Below, in pieces: positions 7,701 to 14,055 of a DNA stretch of 16,450 nt (position 1 is the first letter of the stretch; each line of letters begins with the position of its first letter). The position numbers and the translations under genes are program-made. Source of the stretch: JACRIM01 sp964605185 (lineage in GTDB: Bacteria > Planctomycetota > Phycisphaerae > UBA1845 > UTPLA1); the NCBI GenBank assembly GCA_964605185.1, contig CAZSBF010000093.1, positions 1 to 16,450 of the forward strand, given 5' to 3'. The notes under the pieces were generated by a model. That model was given only the letters and a program-made list of their open reading frames with translations. It had not been told where the DNA came from and made no database searches.

Positions 7701-8008
7701 CCGGTTGCGATGCGCTGGAAGTCGGCGCGAATGCATCGAAACCCGCCGGCGCCATGAGCCGCGTGCATCCGACGATGCAGGTCTATGCGCCCGTCGCCGA
7801 TTACGTCGACCTCGGCGAAGTGAAGAAGGCGGAATCGGCGAAACTCGACGAGCTGCGCAAAGTGCTGGATCGCGAAACGGCCAAAATGTCCAACGAAGAT
7901 TTTGTCAAGCGCGCCGACCCCGGGGTTGTCGCGCAGTCGAAACAGCGCGCGGCCGACCTGTCAAGCCAGATTCTGCTCATCGAGCAGCACCTCGCGGAAT
8001 TGTCGTAA
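4760..8008 (+). CDS. valS: Valyl-tRNA synthetase, expanded
   Basis: Class I aminoacyl-tRNA synthetase that charges tRNA-Val in the cytoplasm. It has 1082 residues; bacterial ValS proteins usually have about 860-950. The IPPPNVTGALHLGH signature holds the HIGH motif at 56-59. The CP1 editing domain contains TTRPETMLADTAVAVHPD (to 247) and TPAHDVNDYEVGRRHD. SRQLWWGHRIPVW sits near 480-493, DVLDTWFSSALWP near 571-583 and KMSKS at 673-677. The anticodon-binding helices follow, then a C-terminal coiled-coil arm from about 1015. Four stretches are longer than I expect: about 248-303 (helical insert in CP1), 494-567 (replaces the usual Cys-containing linker), about 594-621 (encoded by a palindromic repeat) and about 826-850 (encoded by a second palindrome). 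All core motifs are intact and the frame is unbroken, so it should be active. The ATG has no clear SD site. Confidence 0.97.
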   Translation: MPPTESKSYDPASIEKQIFALWNERKAFEAGPQDGRVRKNPFCMVIPPPNVTGALHLGHALNNTLQDILVRHKRMAGFNTFWLVGTDHAGIATQAVVEKKIREEEKLNRHQIGREKLVKRIWEWKEKFGGRIVEQLKLMGCSCDYSKERFTLDDGCAKAVRETFFKLFRDGLIYRGKRLVNWDTQLQTAVADDEVYHEAVKGHFYHFKYPIVAQASPPVAVEPTHVHIATTRPETMLADTAVAVHPDPAAAMDKALVELRTKLKEASEKDSAAVQASIDNLIERQKSLLPTLVKLRDMAKAGRKIMLPLMNREIPLICDEWADPTLGTGCVKITPAHDVNDYEVGRRHDLPMINVMTPDGRVTDEGGVYKGMKFADARKKVVEDMEALGLVEKIEDRMIDLGHSDRSKSPIEPYLSDQWFVKMSDLEREHAAKIDGLRHKAPGLAQMAIDAVTRGDVKIHPERYAKTYTDWLSEKRDWCISRQLWWGHRIPVWSLAVLGGNPDAVEQHIQSLDRWAKEGKIAFWARKRFGPGHGPESANEEQFDTFFVCVLDEHDSDVMTELGMWHYEQDPDVLDTWFSSALWPHSTLGWPDAAAHNEPHAQARGLAVTEGPLAGACGSLLGQFYPTQVLSTAREIITLWVARMVLTGLYNIGEIPFTDVYIHSVIQDGQGRKMSKSAGNGVDPADIIEEYGADALRFTLADLSTETQDIRMPVKPKKLPDGRTINISEKFEKGRNFCNKLWQASTGFVMRNLEGYAPRELDPAKLRLEDRWILSRMTACQETLDAALEKFRFAEAAGALYRFMWDEYCSWYIEMTKSRLSSAAGRDARSTETPPQPSPSQGEGAGDRATAQQILVFVLDRLLRMLHPFIPFVTEGVWQELNKAAPQRGLTGIFDAKIEPALITAQWPAFDAKLRNAAVESEMDRLHNLIKSVRDIRADVNDYRGKAKQPSLRTLAKVVIRADADTAALIERYRAFVMPLAGCDALEVGANASKPAGAMSRVHPTMQVYAPVADYVDLGEVKKAESAKLDELRKVLDRETAKMSNEDFVKRADPGVVAQSKQRAADLSSQILLIEQHLAELS
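6546..6620. repeat. Palindromic repeat translated within valS
   Basis: Left arm 6546-6567 (ACAACGAGCC then ACACGCGCAAGC) and right arm 6595-6620 (GCTTGCTGGCGCGTGC then GGCTCGTTGT) are near-perfect reverse complements. Inner CCTC/GAGG pairing closes on a nine-base loop. It is read in frame as about 25 extra residues between LGWPDAAAH and QFYPTQVL, where ValS normally has a short loop. Confidence 0.75.
7268..7290. repeat. Perfect 10-bp palindrome within valS (REP-like)
   Basis: CCCTCCCCTT, loop CTC, AAGGGGAGGG: two perfect 10-base arms. It is read in frame as PSPSQGEG in a low-complexity linker (about residues 826-850) between two helices of the anticodon-binding domain. It resembles the CTCCCCTT...AAGGGGAG intergenic palindromes I recall from many bacterial genomes. 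Confidence 0.7.
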
Positions 8009-8040
8009 CTCGCGCCGCCGCGAAGCACTTGCGCCCGCGC

Positions 8041-8069
8041 TTGCATTCGCCTGCGCCGTTCTGTACGCT
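8041..8069 (+). promoter_or_regulatory. Weak candidate promoter before the DUF151 gene
   Basis: TTGCAT (8041-8046), 17 bases, then TACGCT (8064-8069), in the 95-base gap after valS. The matches are modest, so read-through from valS is equally possible. Confidence 0.25.
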
Positions 8070-8103
8070 TGACCTTGGCGTTTTTTCAACGGAGCCGCTG
8101 TTT

Positions 8104-8502
8104 ATGGAAGTGCGGGTCGATCTTGCCCGGATCGTCATCCAGGACACGAGCGATCAGCAGATCATCTTTCTGCGTGAGCGCGACGGTACACGTGAGTTTC
8201 CCATCGTCATTGGCGATTCGGAAGCCTGTGCGATCGACCGTCGCCTGAAGAGCTACAAGAAAGCGCGGCCGATGACGCACGACCTGTTGGCCGACGTCAT
8301 CGAGAAGCTGCACGGCGAACTTGATAAGATCGTCATTTGTGACCTGAAGAACCATACGTTCTTCGCGCGACTGGTCATTCGCGTCGGTTCGGAGATGGTG
8401 GAGATCGATTCGCGTCCTTCGGATGCCATCGCCCTCGCCGCCGGAACTGAAACGCCGCTCTTCGTGGAGGATCATGTCCTCCGCGAGATCTGCCGCGAGT
8501 GA
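8104..8502 (+). CDS. Bifunctional nuclease (BFN/DUF151) domain protein
   Basis: 132 residues, a single BFN domain of the DUF151 family. Recognisable blocks are REFPIVIGDSEACAI (near 34-48), RPMTHDLLADVIEKLHGEL (near 58-76), FFARLVI, and the signature IDSRPSDAIALA (near 102-113), followed by PLFVEDHVL. Plant and bacterial members have been reported as DNases/RNases, while for most bacterial copies the biochemistry is untested. This copy lacks the UVR or coiled-coil extension some homologues carry. It is probably cytoplasmic. The ATG has a good SD site (GGAG 8091-8094, nine-base spacer). The reading frame stays open for about 700 bases upstream, but that part overlaps valS and is not real. Its stop overlaps the next start (TGATG), which ties it to the GHMP-fold gene. 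Confidence 0.93.
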   Translation: MEVRVDLARIVIQDTSDQQIIFLRERDGTREFPIVIGDSEACAIDRRLKSYKKARPMTHDLLADVIEKLHGELDKIVICDLKNHTFFARLVIRVGSEMVEIDSRPSDAIALAAGTETPLFVEDHVLREICRE

Positions 8503-9944
8503 TGAACGTATTGAACGACGAACCGAACGGGCTGCGACGAGATATGACCCCTCAAGCCGACTCCTTTGCGACCTCCCCGCGCCTGACCGAGAACCAGCAG
8601 ACTTTCCAGACCGCCCATCCCGCGGTCGATGGCGTCGTGGTGCGCGTCCGCGCCCCCGCCGTCGCCGATGTCATGGGCGGGATCGCCGAAGAGAGCGGTT
8701 CCCCTGTCCTGACAGCCACGCTGGGCATGTCCTTCATCGTCTCCATGTGGCGAGTCGCAGGCGATTCGCTTCGCCTTCGCCTGGTCCCCGAGGCGGGGCA
8801 GGGCTCGGCACACGATGTTGCCCTGCCGATGAGCGCGATCGCCTCGCCGGTGGAGCAGGCCGCCGCGATCGTGGCGGCGTGCAAGACCAGCGGCGCCGAG
8901 TGGGCCGCCGCGGCGTGTCTCGCCGTGCAGCGGGCCATCGCACAAACCGTCCTCGATAAGCCGACCGCCGGCTTTGCCATTTTGCTGCAGACCGATTTCC
9001 CCGCCGACGTCGACCTCGGCCGACACACCGTGATGGCCGCGGGCGTGATCGAGGCGCTGACGCGGCTGGAAAATAAACCCACCGATCGCGCCATCAAGGC
9101 CCGCCTCTGCTCCGATGCCGCGGCCGTTGTCACCGGCGTTCGAAGCGTGCGCACGGCGCTCACCAGCATTGGCGGTACGGCGGACGGCTCTTTGCTGCAA
9201 ATCAAGTTTCACCCGCAGCTCACCGGCGAACCCATCGCCCTTCCCCCGGGCGTCACGCTCGCCGCTTTGCGAACGAGTCTCGCCCGGCCGGTCACGCAAG
9301 AGCGCCTCATTGACACGCGCCTCTGCGCCGAGATGGGCCAGACCATCATCCTCGGCTACCACGGCGGCGACGGCCACCCCGGCGCTCCGCGCATCGAGCG
9401 GCTCTCGTCGATCACGCCGAACGAATACGTCGAGCGCTTCAAGGATATCTTCCCGCAAAAGATCACCGGCAAGCAGTACACAGCCAAGTTCGGCGAGCTG
9501 CGCGGTTTGAACGGCCACCTCGCCCCCGATGATGTGTACAAGGTCCGCTCGCGGGCCGAGCATCACATTTACGAGAACCGCCGCGTGCATGAGTTCTCGA
9601 CGTGCATCAGCCGCGCCCGCCGCTCGAATTCGTTGGAGGCGATGATCGAGGCCGGCGAATTGATGTACGCCTCGCACTGGAGCCACAGCCAGCGTTGCGG
9701 CATCGGCGGCGTCGAACCCGATCGTCTCGTTGCCTGTATCCGACGGTACGGACCGGCTGCGGGCCTCTTCGGCGCAAAGGTCACCGGCGGCGGCCACGGC
9801 GGCGAAATGGTCGTGCTCCTCCGCGATGATCCGGCAGCCCACGCCGCACTCGCCCGGGCCGTGCAGGAAGCCCAGACTCAATCCAGCCGCAACGTCCAGA
9901 CCTACCGCGGCAGCCTCGCCGGCGCGGAATTGTCGGCGGTGTGA
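8502..9944 (+). CDS. GHMP-kinase-fold protein, L-arabinokinase/galactokinase-like, probable pseudokinase
   Basis: 480 residues. The order of motifs follows the galactokinase/L-arabinokinase branch of GHMP kinases: RAPAVADVMGGIAEESGSPVL (50-70), HHIYENRRVHEF (354-365), LMYASHWSHSQRCGIG (387-402) and the Gly-rich motif 3 FGAKVTGGGHGG (423-434). Key catalytic parts look lost. The Arg of the usual APGRxDxMGG is Val54. The phosphate-binding GxGxSSSA motif is replaced by DVDLGRHTV (169-177). The catalytic Asp of the GVMDQ segment is aligned with Thr218 (SVRTALTS). The fold and parts of the sugar pocket seem kept, so it may bind a sugar or nucleotide without phosphorylating. The start ATG 8502 overlaps the DUF151 stop by one base; GTG 8499 and ATG 8544 are alternatives. 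The alignment is from memory, so the family is more certain than the loss of activity. Confidence 0.8.
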   Translation: MNVLNDEPNGLRRDMTPQADSFATSPRLTENQQTFQTAHPAVDGVVVRVRAPAVADVMGGIAEESGSPVLTATLGMSFIVSMWRVAGDSLRLRLVPEAGQGSAHDVALPMSAIASPVEQAAAIVAACKTSGAEWAAAACLAVQRAIAQTVLDKPTAGFAILLQTDFPADVDLGRHTVMAAGVIEALTRLENKPTDRAIKARLCSDAAAVVTGVRSVRTALTSIGGTADGSLLQIKFHPQLTGEPIALPPGVTLAALRTSLARPVTQERLIDTRLCAEMGQTIILGYHGGDGHPGAPRIERLSSITPNEYVERFKDIFPQKITGKQYTAKFGELRGLNGHLAPDDVYKVRSRAEHHIYENRRVHEFSTCISRARRSNSLEAMIEAGELMYASHWSHSQRCGIGGVEPDRLVACIRRYGPAAGLFGAKVTGGGHGGEMVVLLRDDPAAHAALARAVQEAQTQSSRNVQTYRGSLAGAELSAV

Positions 9945-9980
9945 GCGTGTGCCGATTTAGTTGTTGAGCCGTTTACGCCA

Positions 9981-10100
9981 ACAATCCGAGCACGAAGGCG
10001 CGAGCCTCGTGGCATGTCTAGTAGATGATTGACTGTTAAAAGAGCATTGGAAAGAGAAGCTACCACGGCCCGCGGGCTTGCGCCGCGCGGCTCGGATTGT
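9981..10100. repeat. Long imperfect inverted repeat in convergent intergenic gap
   Basis: ACAATCCGAG (9981-9990) is exactly complementary to CTCGGATTGT (10091-10100). The pairing continues imperfectly inward (9991-10012 with 10063-10090) and leaves an AT-richer centre of about 50 bases. A local hairpin with a GCGA loop lies at 9991-10011. The element starts 36 bases after the GHMP gene and ends two bases from the neuC stop, so it could also terminate both transcripts. Its arm resembles the arm of the repeat inside valS. Confidence 0.65.
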
Positions 10101-10102
10101 CA

Positions 10103-11317
10103 TCAATCCTTGATGAGAATTTCGCCACGCCCCGGCAGCGTCTTCAATGCCACGAGAATCCGCTCCGCCGCATGGCCGTCGCCATACGGATTCTTCAATC
10201 GCGGAAAACTCTCGCGGAACATGGGGTCGAGCGCGGCGGCGAGGATGTCGGCGATTTCCGTTCGCTCGATCGCCGCATGCAGCACGTTGTCCGGACAGGT
10301 GCGACCCTTTTGGCGGTCGCCGATGTTGACCACCGGCATCTTGAAGCTCGCGGCCTCCAGGATTCCTGCGCTGGAGTTGCCCACCAGCGCCGTCGCATAA
10401 CGCAGGCAGTTCCAGAACAGCTCCTGCGACAGCGAGGCCTTCAAAACTGTGTCGGGTCTTAGCGACGCGAAATCGCGAAGCGCCGCCAGAACGGCGTCGT
10501 GGCCGACGTCGGCGTTCGGACCGAGCACGAGCACATTGCCCTTCCACGCATGAAGCCCGCCAAGCACCTGATTGATCTGCCGCTCCGGCGACAAGTCGCT
10601 CAGCGTCTCCGGGTGAAACGCCAAAACCAGCGTCGGTTGTGTGAAATCGAGGCCGATCTCGTGGCTGACGACGTCGACCGGTGACGGCCGGAATGTCGCA
10701 AGATCATCGATGGCCAGCGCCCCGACCGTGTGAATCCGCCACGGCTCCTCGCCCATCTGTATGACACGTTCGGCGTGTTCGGGCAGCGCGGGGAAATGCA
10801 GATGCGCCAGTTTGGTGATTGCATGGCGGCAGGAGTCGTCAATCGCGCCGTGTGTGGCGTCGCCACCGTGCAGATGGGCAATGGGAATGCGATGGATGGT
10901 GGCAGCAAGGGACGCCGCAAGCATCTCGGCGCGATCACCGAGCACAAAAACAAGATCGCACTGCGCCGCGGACATGGCGCGGGAGAACTCAATCACCGCC
11001 TGCCCCGTCGACCGCGCGACCTGCGTCGGTGAATCGCCCTGCGCGAAGTGCTTTACGTCATAAAGGTCGACGCCGGTCAGCGACTCAAACGCCGCGGCCG
11101 TGCCCCCGAACGATTCGTCGTGATGGGTACCGCCGACCAGGCACGAGACCTCATAGGTCTCGGCGCGAGCCAGCGCCCGCAGCAAGGGTTGATAGATTCC
11201 CGCATCGGCCCGGCTGGTGGATATGCACGCGATGCGACGAAGCCACGTCGCGGAGTCCTTGCTCGCTTTTGTTGAAGGAGTCGGCGGCGATTGAAGGGTC
11301 GTCGGCATGGTCGTCAT
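10103..11317 (-). CDS. neuC: Hydrolysing UDP-N-acetylglucosamine 2-epimerase, NeuC/LegG type
   Basis: 404 residues with two Rossmann-like halves (GT-B fold). It resembles enzymes that convert UDP-GlcNAc to ManNAc plus UDP, or an analogous bacillosamine derivative, at the start of sialic or legionaminic acid synthesis. Visible motifs are ISTSRADAGIYQPLL (32-46), LGDRAEMLA (126-134), HLHGGDATHGAIDD (148-161) with RHAITKLAHLHF, AFHPET (233-238), and the UDP-binding block VGNSSAGILEAASFKMP with NIGDRQKGR (312-339), then NPYGDGHA. The position often occupied by Glu in HIHGGE is Asp153. The ATG at 11317 lacks an SD site; a TTG at 11371 overlapping the previous stop would add 18 residues. No neuB or neuA partner is in the window, so the substrate is uncertain. 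It lies 50 bases after the TPR-like gene and is probably in the same operon. Confidence 0.88.
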   Translation of the reverse strand: MTTMPTTLQSPPTPSTKASKDSATWLRRIACISTSRADAGIYQPLLRALARAETYEVSCLVGGTHHDESFGGTAAAFESLTGVDLYDVKHFAQGDSPTQVARSTGQAVIEFSRAMSAAQCDLVFVLGDRAEMLAASLAATIHRIPIAHLHGGDATHGAIDDSCRHAITKLAHLHFPALPEHAERVIQMGEEPWRIHTVGALAIDDLATFRPSPVDVVSHEIGLDFTQPTLVLAFHPETLSDLSPERQINQVLGGLHAWKGNVLVLGPNADVGHDAVLAALRDFASLRPDTVLKASLSQELFWNCLRYATALVGNSSAGILEAASFKMPVVNIGDRQKGRTCPDNVLHAAIERTEIADILAAALDPMFRESFPRLKNPYGDGHAAERILVALKTLPGRGEILIKD

Positions 11318-11367
11318 CGTGACGGGAAAGCTGGCGCCCCGTCGCCTCAGGACGACCGGAGAAACGA

Positions 11368-12543
11368 TCAATCGATGCGCACGCGGGCGGGCGGCGCGTC
11401 GGGGTTCGTGGCCAGCTCCTCGAGCCGGTCGATCTGCCGTCGCAACGCTTCTGCCTGCGGCGAATCCGGGTACTGCTCAATCACGCGTTTCGCCAGAGCC
11501 GTCGCCTCTATATATCGACCATGCTTCACGAGGGCCATGATTTGCGCCTCAAGCTGCTGGCGGGTCTCAATTTCGGCATTCGCCTCCAGGGTCGGCAACT
11601 GCATCCGCACGGCCTCGGCATCGTCGCTGCCGGCAAACCGCTCGATAAACGTATGGGCGGCCGCCAGGGCCTCGCTCCACCGCTTTCGGCTCACAAACCG
11701 CTGTACCTCGGCGTACATCCGCCGCTGCTGCTCCTCCTGAGCCACCCGGAAGTCCCCTTCGATGCGAAGCATGAGCTGCCGAGCCTCAGGGCTGTCCGGG
11801 TGCTGCTCCTGTAAGAATTGCGCCCTCTGCCTCGCCTGCGACCATGCCGACATGCTGACCAGGTCGGCCACTTCCTGCGAAATCTCCGCCAGATCCCGCG
11901 ATTCCCGCAGCCGCCGGGCCGACTCAATGCGATTCGAGAGCATGGCCACCCGGTTGTCCGTCCCGTATCGACTTCGCAGCGTCGTCGCCAATTCCCCGGC
12001 CTTGTGAAACTCTCCCTCCGAGAGCAATTCATCCACGCGCTCAAGGGATTCTTCAAGATCATCGAGATTCGGCCCCGCCCGACCGGCCGGCGCCGCGGGC
12101 GAGTGGTCCAGCCGGGCCCGAAGCGCCTCAACCTCGGTTACCAGCTCCTGCCACTGCGCCGCCGTCGGACCATCGGTTTTGAATGGAAGCGTGTCCGATC
12201 CGACGTCCTCGGTGACCGTCGGTTGCACGGAAATGTCGGAGAGTGACCGCACATGCTCGGCATGTTTGGCCTCCAGTCGCTCGACTGACTCTCGCAACTG
12301 ATTCACGCGCCGCGCCAACGAATCGACACCCCACATCGAACACGCGAAGGCGATGGCTATGACGACAATCAACACCGCCAGCACTCGCACCGCCGGTGCC
12401 GCGAACATCGCCTCATTCATCCGCCATGCAGTGATGACACCGCCGATGATGATCACCGCCGCTGCGACACCGATCCAGCGCCATGCGGGCGCAGACCTCG
12501 ACACTCCGTGCGGATCGCTCGAATGGGTTGATTGCTCACTCAT
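11368..12543 (-). CDS. Membrane-anchored TPR-like protein
   Basis: 391 residues. Two transmembrane helices at about 22-41 and 52-72 are followed by a coiled coil (75-100, rich in Arg, Glu and Leu). A Pro/Ala linker near 147-158 leads to helical-pair repeats of the TPR type at about 165-195, 223-255, 278-306 and 331-372; EATALAKRVIEQYPDSPQAEAL is typical. Two helices in a row suggest a hairpin anchor, with the repeats on the same side as the N-terminus, likely the cytoplasm. It is probably a scaffold, partner unknown. The minus-strand frame stays open to 13881, but that stretch is antisense to aroA and is not coding. The start is ATG 12543 or ATG 12552, three codons earlier. A GGAG (12570-12567) is 14 bases before ATG 12552 and lies in a hairpin. 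Confidence 0.78.
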   Translation of the reverse strand: MSEQSTHSSDPHGVSRSAPAWRWIGVAAAVIIIGGVITAWRMNEAMFAAPAVRVLAVLIVVIAIAFACSMWGVDSLARRVNQLRESVERLEAKHAEHVRSLSDISVQPTVTEDVGSDTLPFKTDGPTAAQWQELVTEVEALRARLDHSPAAPAGRAGPNLDDLEESLERVDELLSEGEFHKAGELATTLRSRYGTDNRVAMLSNRIESARRLRESRDLAEISQEVADLVSMSAWSQARQRAQFLQEQHPDSPEARQLMLRIEGDFRVAQEEQQRRMYAEVQRFVSRKRWSEALAAAHTFIERFAGSDDAEAVRMQLPTLEANAEIETRQQLEAQIMALVKHGRYIEATALAKRVIEQYPDSPQAEALRRQIDRLEELATNPDAPPARVRID

Positions 12544-12564
12544 GGCAGCCATCGTGGTGACTTC

Positions 12565-12591
12565 GCTCCACCCGGTAGGACGTGGTGGAGC
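12565..12591 (-). promoter_or_regulatory. Stem-loop holding the possible SD of the TPR-like gene
   Basis: GCTCCACC (12565-12572) and GGTGGAGC (12584-12591) are a perfect 8-bp inverted repeat with an 11-base loop. In the minus-strand transcript the 3' arm reads GGTGGAGC and includes the only SD-like GGAG before the gene, so folding would hide it. It may instead be an operator for the divergent aroA/TPR region. Confidence 0.35.
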
Positions 12592-12699
12592 CCCTTGCCC
12601 TACTAGGATCGTAGCCCCGCAAAGGTCCGAATCAAGCTGCCCTGCACCCCCTGTGCTTCCCGTCGTTTGTGCCACTGTGACTTGCAATCCCGTGCTACC

Positions 12700-13998
12700 A
12701 TGGCCTCCATGCAGTACCCCCCTGAGATCGAAATACGCCCGATATCCCGGCCCATCGACCGGACCGTCTGCCTGCCCGGAAGCAAGTCGCTGACCAATCG
12801 CGCCCTGCTTGTCGCGGCCCTGGCGCGGGGCACCTCCACACTGTCCGACATCCTCATCGCCGATGACACGCGGCTTATGGTGGACGCGCTGCTGATGCTC
12901 GGTATACACGTCGAAGTGGATGTGGCCCGGCGAAAGGCCACGGTCAACGGCGTGGGCGGTTTCTTCCCGAACAGCGATGCCGAACTCGACTGCGGAAACG
13001 CCGGCACCGTGATCCGGTTTCTCACGGCCGCGTGTGCGGCATCCGTCGGCGAATTCCGACTCGACGGCTCGCCGCGCATGCGCGAGCGGCCCATCGCCGA
13101 TCTCGTCAACGCCCTGCGCGACCTCGGGGCGGCCATCCAATACGATTCCACCGACGGCCATTGCCCGATCGCCGTCTTCGGCAAGGGACTCCGTGGCGGC
13201 CAAGTCGTCTTGACGCGCCCGATTTCGAGTCAGTTCATCTCGGCGGTATTGCTCGCCGCGCCGCGCGCCGCCAATGACGTGATGATCCGCGTGGACGGCG
13301 GCATGACCAGCGCACCGTATGTTCGTATGACGCTCGACGTCATGCGGGCCTTCGGTGTCGAGATCATCGACGATGCGATGACCAGTTTCATCGTCCCCGC
13401 GCCGCAGCATTACAAACCGCGCGACTACGCCATCGAACCCGACGCCTCCGCCGCGTCTTACTTTCTCGCCGCCGCCGCCCTGACCGGCGGACGTGTCACC
13501 ATTGACGGCCTCGGCAAGTCCAGCTCGCAGGGCGACATCGGATTCGTCAACATCCTGGCGCAGATGGGGTGCACCATCGAGCAGAGCGACCGCCACACCA
13601 CCGTGCGCGGCCCGGCCGATGGCCGACTTCGCGGCGTCTCCGTCGACCTCGGCGACATGCCCGACACCGCGCAGACCCTCGCCGTGCTCGCCGCTTTTGC
13701 CGACGGCCCCACCGAGATTCGCAACGTCGGAAACCTGCGCGTGAAAGAAACCGATCGCCTCTTTGCACTCTCGCGCGAATTGTCGCGCATCGGCGTCGAA
13801 ACCGAAGTCACGGCCGACTCCATCCGAATCCGCCCGACGCGTCCGCCGGTGGGAGCGATCATCGAAACCTATGACGACCACCGCATGGCCATGAGCTTCG
13901 CCCTCGCGGGCCTTCGAACCGATGGCATCGTCATCAAAGACCCGGCGTGCGTGAGCAAGACATTCCCTGAGTTCTTCGAACTATGGAAGGATCTCTGA
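12700..13998 (+). CDS. aroA: 3-phosphoshikimate 1-carboxyvinyltransferase (EPSP synthase)
   Basis: 432 residues, full length. Transfers the enolpyruvyl group of PEP to shikimate-3-phosphate, the sixth step of the shikimate pathway to aromatic amino acids, in the cytoplasm. Motifs in order: LPGSKSLTNRALL (25-37), DCGNAGTVIRFLTA (97-110, PEP site, the NAGT form), DGSPRMRERPI (122-132), SSQFISAVLLAAP (176-188), EPDASAASYFLAAAAL (246-261), DMPDTAQTLAVLAAF (319-333), RVKETDRL (347-354) and ETYDDHRMAMSFALAGL (389-405). All key residues appear present. Either ATG 12700 or ATG 12709 could start it; neither has an SD site, and a TTG at 12667 is unlikely. It is divergent from the TPR-like gene. No other aro gene is nearby. 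Confidence 0.97.
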   Translation: MASMQYPPEIEIRPISRPIDRTVCLPGSKSLTNRALLVAALARGTSTLSDILIADDTRLMVDALLMLGIHVEVDVARRKATVNGVGGFFPNSDAELDCGNAGTVIRFLTAACAASVGEFRLDGSPRMRERPIADLVNALRDLGAAIQYDSTDGHCPIAVFGKGLRGGQVVLTRPISSQFISAVLLAAPRAANDVMIRVDGGMTSAPYVRMTLDVMRAFGVEIIDDAMTSFIVPAPQHYKPRDYAIEPDASAASYFLAAAALTGGRVTIDGLGKSSSQGDIGFVNILAQMGCTIEQSDRHTTVRGPADGRLRGVSVDLGDMPDTAQTLAVLAAFADGPTEIRNVGNLRVKETDRLFALSRELSRIGVETEVTADSIRIRPTRPPVGAIIETYDDHRMAMSFALAGLRTDGIVIKDPACVSKTFPEFFELWKDL

Positions 13999-14040
13999 TG
14001 TGCGAGCCGTACGTCCCCGCTTGCTTCTTCCCCGTGTGCC

Positions 14041-14046
14041 TATAGT
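14041..14046 (+). promoter_or_regulatory. Candidate -10 box just before the hydrolase start
   Basis: TATAGT ends nine bases before ATG 14056, in the 57-base gap after aroA. Initiation 6-7 bases after it would leave a leader of only a few bases. Upstream TTGCTT (14021-14026) is too close (14-base spacer) to be a good -35 box. Confidence 0.35.
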
Positions 14047-14055
14047 CTCACCAGA

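Noticed and set aside
7390..8103. Possible N-terminal extension of the DUF151 protein
   Set aside because: The extension overlaps valS out of frame and is Arg/Pro-rich. ATG 8104 has a proper SD site and starts the conserved domain.
8472..9881. Long minus-strand frame (469 codons) opposite the GHMP-fold gene
   Set aside because: It is rich in Ala, Gly, Asp and Arg with no motif, while the plus strand shows GHMP-family blocks. It is an antisense shadow.
9957..10547. Minus-strand frame overlapping the end of neuC and the intergenic repeat
   Set aside because: It is out of frame with the clear neuC motifs, Arg/Gly-rich, and runs through the palindromic repeat.
12544..13881. Minus-strand open frame that extends the TPR-like gene by over 440 codons
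   Set aside because: It is exactly antisense to aroA, whose motifs are complete. The extension is low-complexity Gly/Ala/Asp/Arg without a recognisable domain, as expected for the shadow frame of a GC-rich gene.
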